The notes under the pieces were generated by a model that saw only the letters and a list, made by a program, of their open reading frames with translations, was not told where the DNA came from and did not search any database. A DNA stretch of 64,000 nucleotides from Perognathus longimembris pacificus. Lineage: Eukaryota > Chordata > Mammalia > Rodentia > Heteromyidae. The position numbers were made by a program, and so were the translations under genes. Of the stretch, positions 57,801 to 64,000 are shown one piece after another; the first letter of the stretch is position 1, and each line of letters opens with the position of its first letter. The stretch is from positions 72,072,767 to 72,136,766 of the forward strand of contig NC_063161.1 of assembly GCF_023159225.1 (NCBI RefSeq), read 5' to 3'.

Positions 57801-58857
57801 CAAAATGAAGGTTCTGAAGCCTGTTCTTTGCTTTTTTTTTTTTTTTTTGCCAGTCCTTGGGCTTGAACTCAAAGCCTGGGCACTGTCCCTAAGCTTCTTT
57901 TTGCTCAAGGCTAGCGATCTACCACAGCACCACTACTGGCTTTTTCTGAGTTTATTGGAGATAAGAGTCTCATAGACGTTCCTGACCAGGCTGGCTTCAA
58001 ACTGTGATCCTCAGATGTCAGCCTCCTGATTAGCTAAGATTGCAGGCAGGCATGAGCCACCATATCCAGTCTTATGTTCATTTTGGCTCTCTCTACAAGC
58101 AGTCATGGTTGCTGGATTGTTGACCCCACCTTCTAGAAGGCCTTTGGCTATCTCTGAGCCTCATTGTCTTCCTGAGCTTTGCTGAGATGCCCTATGACTG
58201 GGCTGCGTTTGGGAGCCCAGGAGGCTGGAAGGACAGACATAGGTGTGGTTTAGGACAACTGGGCTCAGGTTGTATTTCAAGTCCTTAGGGCAGGTGCAAA
58301 AGAGAGCCAGCAACCTCTAGCTTTCCCTGGAGCTTCATGAATGAGTTCCACTTTGTTTCCTTGCCTCCAGTTTCCAGTAGTCTTGAAACGAAGAGAAAAG
58401 GACCCTAAACCTTTGCCCCGTTAGATCACACCTGCCCCTGCCCCGGCCCCATCCCTGACCCTGCCCTACTCCCAGCCACAGCCAGGTCCCACGCCCACAC
58501 GGCCTCGCCTCGGTTCCCCAGCCACGCCCCATCCAATCTCGTCCAATCGGGAACTGGGCCACGCCCCTATCGCAGTCTGGCCCCGCCCCAGCCCGCAGTG
58601 TAGCGCCCGGCCCCGCCCACTCACCCCTGCTCCTCCATCATCTCCTGCAGCTCCATGCACTTGAGCTCCACGCGCCGCTTGCGCTCGTGGTCCAGGATCT
58701 CGCGGTGCGCGCGCTTCGCCAGCCCCGGCTCGGCGGTGCGCAGCTCCTCGTCCGCGCGCGGCCAGGCCCCGGACGAGGCGCCGGGTTGCGGGAAGCCGTT
58801 GGCGGCGTCGGGCGGGGCGGGCATGCCGGCCGCCCCGTTGTTGACGGTGGAGGACAT
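34801..58857 (-). CDS. SRRM3: Serine/arginine repetitive matrix protein 3, 14 coding exons
   Basis: A nuclear SR-related splicing factor of neurons, sensory and endocrine cells that, like its paralogue SRRM4, promotes inclusion of neural microexons. Fourteen exons with GT-AG junctions join into 1923 nt, a 640-aa protein (human about 653). Order: N-terminal region with a cwf21-type domain (about residues 50-105; HERKRRVELK, EEIRQKVGTFRQML), an acidic/cysteine patch (AFDDDEEDEG, CGCPAACYRG), Lys-rich blocks (KKKKRKKGGHRR, PLRKKKKSLKKHRR), long Ser/Arg-rich stretches with an 11-Arg run in exon 11, and the C-terminal eMIC region (SYSPIRKRRRDSPSFMEPRR joined to ARKRPIPYYRPSPSSSSSC) ending SESGGF. 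All introns are phase 2 except intron 10 (phase 0), so exons 2-9, 12 and 13 can each be skipped in frame. Upstream RE1 sites suggest REST control. Confidence 0.93.
35356..35562 (-). repeat. Dimeric SINE, ID-type, antisense, with target-site duplication
   Basis: Near-consensus copy, GGGGCTTGAACTCAGGGCCT to GCCATATTCCCAGCCCC. Flanks TGAATAAAACCTTT and TGAGTAGAACCTTT match but for two bases. Confidence 0.9.
35580..35815 (-). repeat. Dimeric SINE, 7SL-type, antisense
   Basis: AATTGGAGATAAGAGTCTCA linker and GAGTAGCTAGGATTACAGGC. Confidence 0.9.
36888..37058 (-). repeat. 43-bp GC-box minisatellite
   Basis: Four copies of a unit beginning GGAAGCCCCGCC start at 36888, 36930, 36973 and 37016 (spacings 42, 43, 43), each followed by GAGCA or AGCAG. 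On the gene strand each copy presents a GGCGGGGCTTCC Sp1-type box. It lies just inside intron 13. Confidence 0.85.
37086..37223 (-). CDS. SRRM3: SRRM3 coding exon 13 (eMIC first half)
   Basis: 138 nt between CCTTGCAG and GTACGA, encoding DKDSEGRARHADAEAARARR then SYSPIRKRRRDSPSFMEPRR and IT. The last part is the beginning of the enhancer-of-microexons domain that SRRM3 and SRRM4 share. Confidence 0.93.
37367..37591 (-). CDS. SRRM3: SRRM3 coding exon 12
   Basis: 225 nt between TTCTCCAG and GTGAGT, encoding TKERPPRARPVSTSPSPGPH then EGKSSSRSPGPHPRSWSSSR and a Ser/Arg stretch ending SPSPKKALG. Closely similar to the human exon. Confidence 0.92.
37636..37803. repeat. TGATC-motif minisatellite in SRRM3 intron 11
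   Basis: Seven copies of TGATC(a/c)(a/g)T(g/a)(a/g)A(c/t)(g) start at 37636, 37663, 37691, 37711, 37739, 37759 and 37786. A 48-bp higher-order unit (28+20) is repeated at 37663 and 37711. It fills most of the 243-bp intron between exons 12 and 11. Confidence 0.9.
37835..38148 (-). CDS. SRRM3: SRRM3 coding exon 11
   Basis: 314 nt after CCCCATTAG, beginning KPSSPSPRARDQVAAAAPTP, with an 11-residue arginine run followed by SRSSASAPRRRGRRR and SSRSLSRARSSSDSARG, ending HGK CG|GTGAGC. Longer open frames on both strands across this GC-rich exon are shadows. Confidence 0.9.
38225..38500 (-). repeat. GATGGAGAAG-type degenerate tandem repeat
   Basis: Roughly ten imperfect copies of GAGATGGAGAAGCAGAGGGG-like units. 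On the gene strand this is a 270-nt CT-rich tract located 80-350 nt upstream of the exon 11 acceptor. Confidence 0.85.
39838..39925 (-). repeat. ID-like SINE, antisense
   Basis: GTAGTACTGGGGTTTGAACT with degenerate remainder. Confidence 0.65.
40868..41078 (+). repeat. Dimeric SINE, ID-type, with target-site duplication
   Basis: GGGCTGGGAATATGGCCTAG; AAAAGAGGTCTG flanks both ends. Confidence 0.9.
41097..41328 (+). repeat. Dimeric SINE, 7SL-type
   Basis: GGCTCATGCCTGTAATCCTA and CAAGTTCAAGCCCCAGGACC. Confidence 0.9.
42321..42347. repeat. (GAAT)n short tandem repeat
   Basis: GCATGAATGAATGAATGAGG, about four units. Confidence 0.8.
42440..42638 (-). repeat. Dimeric SINE, ID-type, antisense, with target-site duplication
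   Basis: TTTCTTTGGCTTTAT (15 bp) is repeated exactly on both sides, marking a recent retroposition. Confidence 0.92.
44000..44035. repeat. (GA)n microsatellite
   Basis: Eighteen GA units in SRRM3 intron 10. Confidence 0.95.
44684..44731. repeat. (GT)n microsatellite
   Basis: GT repeat with one TAG interruption, in SRRM3 intron 10. Confidence 0.95.
45439..45642 (+). repeat. Dimeric SINE, ID-type, with short target-site duplication
   Basis: GGGTTCGATTCCTCAGCACC left, near-consensus right half; AAGAACCT on both sides. Confidence 0.9.
46439..46617 (+). repeat. Dimeric SINE, ID-type
   Basis: GGGGCTGGCTTAGTGGTAGA left; right half has an internal deletion. Confidence 0.85.
48851..48895. repeat. 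(GCAC)n microsatellite
   Basis: Eleven GCAC units; on the SRRM3 strand (GTGC)n, starting 51 nt after the exon 10 donor. Alternating purine-pyrimidine, potentially Z-forming. Confidence 0.95.
48946..49123 (-). CDS. SRRM3: SRRM3 coding exon 10
   Basis: 178 nt after CACCCCAG, encoding LSPRHRGDARRTGSQRSSGS then RSPSPSGGSGWASPQ and ending SAHSPPD|GTACGT. It ends in phase 0, the only such junction in the gene. If intron 10 is retained the frame stays open to 48607 (113 codons). Confidence 0.9.
49288..49392 (-). CDS. SRRM3: SRRM3 coding exon 9
   Basis: 105 nt between CCTGCCAG and GTAGGG, encoding PHPQSPGRRPHRRSSGSSHS and PSGSSPCTDSGSPG. Diverged from human mainly at its start, but the SSGSSHSPS core is kept. 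Confidence 0.9.
49393..50259 (-). other. SRRM3: SRRM3 intron 8
   Basis: Contains an antisense SINE and a B1-like fragment (49838-50180); the remainder shows nothing recognisable. Confidence 0.75.
49838..50180 (-). repeat. 7SL-type SINE and B1-like piece, antisense
   Basis: Dimer to 50070 with GATTAATTGGAGATAAGAGT; B1-like TTGCCCAGGTTGGCCTGGAA after it. Confidence 0.85.
50260..50310 (-). CDS. SRRM3: SRRM3 coding exon 8
   Basis: 51 nt after TTTCTTGCAG and before GTGAGC, encoding SRSPKSKRKEKNKERK. It is isolated by a 1978-bp intron 7 and an 867-bp intron 8. Confidence 0.9.
50633..50850 (-). repeat. ID-like and B1-like pieces, antisense
   Basis: GCTTGCTAGACAGGCACTCT, then CAGCTGGGATTACCAACA. 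Confidence 0.65.
51601..51830 (-). repeat. 7SL-type SINE, antisense
   Basis: GGCTTGAACTCAGGGCCTGG, internal AT-rich interruption, CCTGAGTAGCTTAGAATTAC. Confidence 0.8.
52289..52324 (-). CDS. SRRM3: SRRM3 coding exon 7
   Basis: 36 nt between CCCTCCAG and GTGAGT, encoding SDSGSRRKRRH. Small symmetric (2-2) exon of the Ser/Arg region. Confidence 0.9.
52469..52531 (-). CDS. SRRM3: SRRM3 coding exon 6
   Basis: 63 nt between GTGCCCGCAG and GTACCC, encoding CGSASPLRKKKKSLKKHRRD. The basic block matches human SRRM3 closely. Confidence 0.92.
52943..52972 (-). CDS. SRRM3: SRRM3 coding exon 5 (30-nt microexon-size)
   Basis: Only 30 nt, encoding KKRRPESEC, between TCTGCTCTCAG and GTCAGT. It is in frame whether included or skipped. 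The UGC just before the acceptor is the type of motif reported upstream of SRRM4-dependent microexons. Confidence 0.85.
53204..53284 (-). CDS. SRRM3: SRRM3 coding exon 4
   Basis: 81 nt after CCCCAG, encoding TKHWSSSSASPPPKKKKRKK then GGHRRS and ending AGC CG|GTGAGA. A lysine-rich basic block typical of nuclear localisation. Intron 4 is 231 bp. Confidence 0.92.
53355..53492 (-). CDS. SRRM3: SRRM3 coding exon 3
   Basis: 138 nt between CCGGCAG and GTGAGC, encoding LAETPRLAEGGEPGLGYAAF, the acidic run DDDEEDEG, and the cysteine-bearing CGCPAACYRGHRGY. Followed by a very short 70-bp intron (53285-53354). Confidence 0.92.
54810..54965 (+). repeat. B1-like and ID-like pieces
   Basis: GTAGTGCACACCTGGAATCC and GGGGATGTAGCTCAGTGGAA. 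Confidence 0.65.
55060..55395 (-). repeat. 7SL-type SINE with nested ID insertion, antisense
   Basis: An ID-like element (about 55193-55301) interrupts the dimer; GGACTTTTC is duplicated at 55184-55192 and 55302-55310. Confidence 0.85.
55770..55835 (-). repeat. ID-like fragment, antisense
   Basis: GCATGCTAGCAGATGTTCTG with GCACCTCTAGCCCAG. Confidence 0.5.
56263..56517 (+). repeat. Dimeric SINE, 7SL-type
   Basis: GGTGGCTCACGCCTGTAATC left, right half ending GAGTTCAAGTCCCAGGAC with A tail. Confidence 0.9.
56540..56700 (-). repeat. 7SL-type SINE fragment, antisense
   Basis: CTGCCTGGGCTGGCTTTGAA and GGATTGCAGGAGTGAGCC. Confidence 0.8.
57040..57120 (-). repeat. ID-like SINE, antisense
   Basis: GCTTGCTAGTCAAGTGATCT with CACTGAGTCACATCCCCAG. 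Confidence 0.7.
57447..57548 (-). CDS. SRRM3: SRRM3 coding exon 2
   Basis: 102 nt after CTCTGCAG, ending CAC GT|GTGAGT. It encodes YLEEEIRQKVGTFRQMLMEK and onward to the His of GAH, the second half of the cwf21 domain. Human, as remembered, has YSEEEI where this reads YLEEEI (TTG, a likely TCG-to-TTG change). Confidence 0.92.
57549..58624 (-). other. SRRM3: SRRM3 intron 1
   Basis: 1076 bp with one antisense dimeric SINE (57830-58070); the part next to the start-codon exon is CpG-rich. Confidence 0.75.
57830..58070 (-). repeat. 7SL-type dimeric SINE, antisense
   Basis: T-run tail, GGGCTTGAACTCAAAGCCTG, TTATTGGAGATAAGAGTCTC. Confidence 0.85.
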
Positions 58858-59115
58858 GGCCTGCGGGCGACACCAAGGAGCGGACTCACCTCCCGCCCGC
58901 CTGCCCGCCGAGCACCGCTCGCCTCTGGCTAAACCCGGGGATTTGGGGCCACCCGGGCGCTAATCCTCTGCAGAGCCCCGCACTCCGTCGGCCCTCGGGC
59001 ACACCTCGGGCGCGGAGGCCGGGCGGGACCCGGTCTGTAAGCCCCACCCCACCCCCGCTGCGTTGGGGTAGTCCCGGGGGGGGGGGGGCCCGCCGCCCCA
59101 GCCCACGCTGCGGGA
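58450..59115. other. SRRM3: CpG island at SRRM3 start-codon exon
   Basis: CpG-dense sequence covers the start-codon exon and about 250 bp upstream of it, including a G-run at 59077-59088. This could be a promoter or an internal island. Confidence 0.65.
58625..58857 (-). CDS. SRRM3: SRRM3 start-codon exon (coding exon 1)
   Basis: Opens MSSTVNNGAAGMPAPPDAAN and ends EMMEEQ-GG|GTGAGT (donor at 58624), residues 1-77 plus two bases. It contains the first half of the cwf21 domain. It sits in a CpG island; the bases before the ATG (CGCCCGCAG|GCC) could be an acceptor, so an upstream non-coding exon is possible. Confidence 0.92.
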
Positions 59116-59521
59116 ACCCCATGCGGATCTGTTGTGTCCTTCAGACTCGCCCCACTCCAGCCCACTGTCCTGCTCCGTCTAGGGAGTCACAGGTGCTTCT
59201 GCCTTCCCGTCTGTCTACACGGGCCAACCCTCCACGCCAGTGTGGTTTCCATTCCCAGTGCCATCTGGATGACTTTTCCAAAAGCCCAAGTTACGGTGGC
59301 GAGGTGTGGGTCTGACCTAGATAGAAGTCCGCAGGACTGAGCCCTCCGTAGCTCTGGAAATACTGCTTCTAATGATATGACCAAACAGTCATGGACACTA
59401 ACTCTTCAGGTGGCCACGTCCCACTGTGGGACGGGCGGTTGAGTGGGAGTCAGCCTGGCTTGGAGGAAAAAAAAGCCCTGGCTCTGGGCTAGACCCAAAG
59501 TAGAGCAGACAGACACAGATA

Positions 59522-59580
59522 AACACACACCACACGTGCACACACACACACACAGGTGCACACACACTCCCATGCACACC
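59522..59580. repeat. (CA)-rich tract
   Basis: Interrupted CA repeat with two GTGCACACAC blocks. Confidence 0.85.
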
Positions 59581-60344
59581 AAAGACCTCTAAACAGAAGG
59601 AGGTGCCTCTTGAGCTATTTTCATCCCTTTCTCCAAGGCTCTGTTAGTTGCTAAGCAACAGGAAGTCCTCCTTCCCAGGGAGTGGGCTGGGAGGGAAGGC
59701 CAGGAAGGGGGAAGAGAAGGGATTGGGCTTGTCTGGACTGGGGCCTACCAGATAACACTCCCCACCCCCATGCCCTTCCTTTGCTAGCTTCAGAATATTG
59801 GGATTGAGGCATTTGGCATCACAGACTGAAAGGAAGAAAGAGGCTATGAGAGCTACAAGAGGTTTGGGAAGTGATAGGGTGGCAGTGGTAATGGAGACAT
59901 AAGCTCCTTGTACTTGTCCTTTCCATGAATTCCAGGCCAGGATCCTCCATGCCTTGCTGTGTGTTCCCTGAGGATATCTGTGCCCCTTTCTGGTCCCCAT
60001 TGTGCTGGGGACTCCCCAGGAGAGGTAAACTCACATGGGAAACACATGCCAAAGCTGCTGGCCTAAATCGAGTACCTCCACCCCACAAAGCCTCTGGCTT
60101 CCTGCCTCTGTCCCTAGATCAGCCCTGGACCCCACTTCTGCCAGAGCCTTTCCTGAGACACTGAGTAGGCACCACCTACTCACAGTGCCCCCCAAACTTG
60201 GTGAGCAGTTTGCTACTCTATTGGGCTCATGGCCTAGCTGGTGGGGAACCCCTCAATCTATTGTTGGTCACCTGAGTCAGGCAGTTGTGGAGCACAGAGA
60301 CCCCCCTCCCTCACCCGGGCCCTGTACAGCTCACTTGGAGTCAA

Positions 60345-60470
60345 GGTTGGTTCCTAAACTGGGTGTGGTGGTGGCCACCCACAATCTCAGCATCCTGGAG
60401 ACACACAGCCAAGAGGATTGAGAGTTAAGTTCCATCTGAGCTACATGGAATCTGACTCAAATAACAAAAA
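60345..60470 (+). repeat. B1-like SINE
   Basis: GGGTGTGGTGGTGGCCACCC to GAGCTACATGGAATCTGACT. Confidence 0.65.
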
Positions 60471-60869
60471 GGACATGGGGTCCTATTTATTCACTTTATT
60501 TCCTCCCCTGTCACCATTTCAGTCCCGAGCCTTCTCCTGGTCTGTGGCCTCAGCATCCTGACTGGCCTGGCCTCTAACTCCATCCTCCATTAGTCATCTG
60601 GCAGATCTTCCCAGGAGGACATCAGACCATGTCAGGCTCTGGGTAGGCCTCCAGCGACTTCCTGTCATCTTGGCAGTTGTGAACTGGCACTGCCTCCCTG
60701 TGGAGCCCCATTCCTGCCGCACCCATCCTCCACTTCCCTGGAGTCTGGGCCTCTACTTGTTGCCCCCTCTCCCAAGATGCTCTTGACCTGGTTGTCCTCC
60801 AAGTCCTGGCTCACCAGCTTCACCTTTCAGAGGCCTGCCCTCACCCTCTGGCTGGTGCCACCTCCAAGA

Positions 60870-60985
60870 TCTTTTTGCTTTAGTTTTTAGATAAGGGCTT
60901 GCTTTTTTTTTTGCCTGTACTGACTTTAGGCCTTTCCTTTCTAAATGGCTGGGATTACAGGAATGCATCACTATCCTTGGCTAAT
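60870..60985 (-). repeat. B1-like SINE fragment, antisense
   Basis: T-rich start, AAATGGCTGGGATTACAGGA. Confidence 0.6.
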
Positions 60986-61509
60986 AGATTGATCTATATT
61001 CACAAATTCACTAAAAGGCAATCTAGATGGAAAGCCACAGTGCTCCATCTTTACCCATGCCAGACCCAGTGTGGATCCAGTAGCCTGAAGATCAGATTCA
61101 TGAAAACACAATCAGAAGGTTGTAGACAACAGAGTTGGAATCTATAAAGGCTCAACAGATGGGGAAAAATGGAAAGACTATGATGATGGGAAGGACAGAA
61201 ACACATGCTGAAGCTTCATCCCAAACTAACATTCTAAATTTGGGATGGTGGAGATGGAATTTAGAAGTCTATTTAGGAAGGATTTAGGGATTTTCAGTGA
61301 TCACAGGTTCAGTTTGAGTCAATGCCTTGTGTGGGTGCCCGAATTATTACCTTCAGTTACGTCAACAGAAGCAGGATGCCCGGAGGGGAGATTAAGTGAT
61401 AGATGGATGCTCAGCACCCCTCTCCGCACTCATCTGAAGGAGTGCCAAAGGATTCAGATCCACCTGGTTGAGACTTCTGCTGAGAACTTCATTAAGAGTA
61501 GAGATCTCT

Positions 61510-61645
61510 CCCTGGGCATTGTGGTGTATGCCTGTAATCCCAGTGACTCAGGAAACAGACAGATGGAGTATCCCTTATCCGAAAGGATGGAGGTTTGAGG
61601 CCAGCCTGGGAAAAAGTAGGTAAGATTCCATCTCAACCAATAAAC
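61510..61645 (+). repeat. B1-like SINE
   Basis: CCTGGGCATTGTGGTGTATG to GGTTTGAGGCCAGCCTGGGA, with a short A-rich end. Confidence 0.75.
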
Positions 61646-61734
61646 TGAGGAGGGAGGGGGTATGTGTTAGTAATCCCAGCTCTTCTGTCTGCTGGCCTCT
61701 AAGTCTCCTTCCCCTCGCTGGCCACGCCTCGGGG

Positions 61735-61755
61735 TCCAGAACCACGGACAGCGCC
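61735..61755 (+). promoter_or_regulatory. RE1/NRSE (REST) site 1
   Basis: A 21-bp window containing ACCACGGACAGCGCC matches the canonical RE1 at 19 of 21 positions (differences at positions 2 and 6). RE1 binds REST, which silences neural genes outside neurons. It lies 2.9 kb upstream of the SRRM3 start codon, in a short GC-rich patch. Confidence 0.8.
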
Positions 61756-61805
61756 CCGCGTCCCCAAGCCCTCGCCGCCTCTCATCCTTGGTCATGGCTC
61801 CGTGT

Positions 61806-61826
61806 TTCAGCACCACGGACAGTACC
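61806..61826 (+). promoter_or_regulatory. RE1/NRSE (REST) site 2
   Basis: TTCAGCACCACGGACAG plus TACC matches canonical RE1 at 19 of 21 positions, with a perfect left half and core. Same strand as site 1, 71 bp away. Confidence 0.85.
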
Positions 61827-62261
61827 AAACATTCCCCACTCCAGGGGCTCTTTTCTCTGCTATGTCCAGCTGGAGACTTGCCTCCCCAGGCCTCTGACTC
61901 AGGATCCCCACATCCTCAAAGGACAGGAAGTCTTAGGCAAGAAGCACTAGATGCAGAGACCAGCGTGAATTCCAGCTTCCCCACTTCTGCCGGGTATGTG
62001 TCGGACCATCTATTCTTTTGCTATTCCAGCCACAAGTTGGCAATGGTCCTATACCACTCTATCCACGCTCCAGCCCAATGTTGCGGGACAAAGGGGCCAT
62101 CTGCCTTTGCCTGGGCTGGAAGGAGAGGTCTCACAAGGGGAATGGTGTTTGAAAGCTGAATCTTCCCCAAGTAAAGCATGAAGTCCAGACAAGGGGCTGC
62201 TCAAGCTAAGCCCCTGGACGTGGTGGCCTCTGGAGGCTGAGACTATGAGGTCTCCCCATCC

Positions 62262-62480
62262 CTATCCCCTCACAACTGGGTTTGAACTTAGGGTCTTGTT
62301 AGGCGGGTGCTCTACCATTTTAGCCATACCTCTAGCTCTTTGTGCATATCTCTGTGGGTGTGCACGCACACTCACACATACCCAGGCATATGTCATGCTC
62401 TTTGCATGGGGACAGCCTCAGACTGTAATCATATTCCTTTCAAGTAGCTGGGGTTACAGGTGGGCACCACCATGCCAGGC
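62262..62480 (-). repeat. ID-like and B1-like pieces, antisense
   Basis: ID-like to 62340, B1-like CAAGTAGCTGGGGTTACAGG near 62440. Confidence 0.6.
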
Positions 62481-62556
62481 CAGGACAGAATGCTTGCTGT
62501 TGGAAGTTGGGACTATAGACACTGGACGAGACCCTTGCAGAGGCTGGGAGAGGGGG

Positions 62557-62560
62557 AGAC

Positions 62561-62591
<31 letters not shown>

Positions 62592-62596
62592 GAGAG
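62557..62596. repeat. (GA)/(GACA) microsatellite
   Basis: Mixed GA and CAGA units. Confidence 0.9.
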
Positions 62597-63167
62597 TGCA
62601 CTCAGCTTCCTGAATTTCCTGGAGAGAGAAGATTCTTTGTCCCTGTCAGGAATGTGACAGAACTGACAAACACACATACAACTGGGTACTTAGGTGTGAA
62701 AGAGAATGTGGGTTTGGTAAAAACAAAACACCCAAGCTGGCAGTGACAGTGGTTTGTCACGATAGTTGATCAGACTGGAAAAGGAGAACCATCTCCATTA
62801 TGGCCAAGGAATGTGGGTGAGTCTCCTGTGCCCAGCCCCTAGCATTGAGGCCAGGCTATGCCAAGACACGGTTGTGTTCCCTGAAGGACGCTCCTGCCCA
62901 CACTCTGCCAGCTCCAGCCTGTGTGAGGGGGTGGGGCCAGCCAAACACCTGGACCTAAGCCAGAGCACACTGACTTTCCCTATATCCCCAACCAAGAATA
63001 AGGGCGCAGCACCTGGACATGGCCCGTGAGGCTCATACTCAACACGCCTGCACAGCAAGTGAGAAGCGCTGGTGCTTAAAAGTCCAGACTGGGGATATAT
63101 GACAGAGGCCTTTGACTGAGCTGGGATGCATGAGGAGGAGCAAGCTGGGAGGCCTTCCTGGAGGAAA

Positions 63168-63420
63168 GATTTTTTTTTTTTTTTTTTTAGTGCCAGTACT
63201 GGGGCTTGAACTAAGGGTCTTGCACTCCTGCTTGGCTTTTTTGCTCCAGACTTCCATGCTACCACTTGAGCCACACCTTCACTTCTAGCTTTTGGTGACT
63301 AATCAAAGATAAAAGTCTCACAGACTTTCCTGCCTGGGCTGGCTTTGAACCATGATCCTCAGATCTCAGCCTCCTGAACAGCTAGTTTGACAGGTGTGAG
63401 CCATGGGTCCACAGCTGAGA
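63168..63420 (-). repeat. Dimeric SINE, 7SL-type, antisense
   Basis: T-run tail, GTACTGGGGCTTGAACTAAG, GGCTGGCTTTGAACCATGAT. Confidence 0.85.
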
Positions 63421-63977
63421 GGAGAGATTTTGAGTCAGAGTAAGCATTTGCGGGACAAAGAAGGAGGGGGTAATATCTTGGCAGAGGGGGTAGGATGTGA
63501 GAGGCCAGATGGGAGCATGGCTGTAGGGCAGCTGAGCCCAGGGCCAGGCCCAGGCAGGGTGGCAAGCACTAGGTGATCTGGGCTAGTCCATCCCTGGCAG
63601 ACAAGAGGGAGGGAGCCAGTGAGGGTGTTGAGCTGGAAAGGTCATGGGTGACTCGTTGCCCTCACTTTGGGTGGCTCCTGCCCTGTGGAGCAAAGTCTGA
63701 TCCTAACATAGAGCAAAGTCTACTGTGGCTAAGACAGCGCTGTGCACATCAAGGAGCAGAAGAGCCAGCCCTACCTCCCAGGGTCCATATTGGCCCCTAG
63801 GTACCCTGACATAACCCCTCAGTTTCCTCATCCATGCAATGAGTTGCTCCCCAAGCAGTGAATATACGCACAGTGCAGTGCCCTGGTACAAAATATGCCC
63901 TATGTTCTTGTCACCTATTAACTATGCCAACCAGTGAGGCCAGTGTGGGTTAACAACACAAGAAATACAAATGCCTA

Positions 63978-64000
63978 GCCAGAATAAATGGCTCACGCCT
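63978..64000 (+). repeat. SINE cut by the window edge
   Basis: ATGGCTCACGCCT is the start of a 7SL-type copy that continues beyond the window. Confidence 0.6.

Larger units (their letters stand above)
58861..64000. other. SRRM3 5' flank or upstream intron
   Basis: No coding exon is supported. Contains a CA-rich tract (59522-59580), B1-like and ID-like SINE pieces, unique SINE-free sequence at 59590-60340, and the RE1 pair. Confidence 0.6.

Overview
This is mammalian nuclear DNA: spliced genes with long introns, GT-AG junctions, AATAAA signals, CpG islands and a very dense load of tRNA- and 7SL-derived SINEs. The gene order YWHAG - HSPB1 - SRRM3, with YWHAG on + and the other two on -, is the human 7q11.23 block read in the opposite direction. 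Two dimeric SINE types dominate: an ID-like or a 7SL-like left half joined to a common tRNA-like right half. From memory this resembles the IDL-Geo family of geomyoid rodents (kangaroo rats, pocket mice, pocket gophers), so a rodent of that group is the best guess. This is inferred from repeats, not proven.

Layout. 1-9321 is the 3' part of YWHAG intron 1 (the first coding exon lies off the left edge). 9322-9978 is the last YWHAG coding exon, followed by a 2.6 kb 3'UTR ending near 12562. 12563-21794 is intergenic, SINE-rich, and holds a gene-less CpG island with promoter-like motifs (about 17420-18150). 21795-23500 is HSPB1 (Hsp27; three exons, 205 aa) on the - strand, with a TATA box and heat-shock-element-like motifs. 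About 23760-33434 is intergenic. About 33435-58860 is SRRM3 on the - strand; 14 coding exons can be joined with conserved splice sites into a 640-codon frame. 58861-64000 is upstream of the SRRM3 start-codon exon (5' intron or promoter side) and holds two near-consensus REST/NRSF (RE1) sites 71 bp apart.

Biology. YWHAG encodes the 14-3-3 gamma phospho-adaptor, HSPB1 a small heat-shock chaperone, and SRRM3 a neural splicing factor that promotes microexon inclusion through a C-terminal eMIC domain. They are neighbours by synteny and not an operon.

Points worth checking first: (1) the HSPB1 protein lacks both later MK2 phospho-serines (positions 78 and 82 are Ala and Gly) while keeping Ser15; (2) paired RE1 elements about 2.9 kb upstream of SRRM3, fitting a REST-SRRM3 loop; (3) SRRM3 introns are all phase 2 except intron 10, with several private minisatellites next to its splice sites; (4) an orphan CpG island between YWHAG and HSPB1. 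No CRISPR array, operon or prokaryotic-type system is present, and no intact viral gene was seen.
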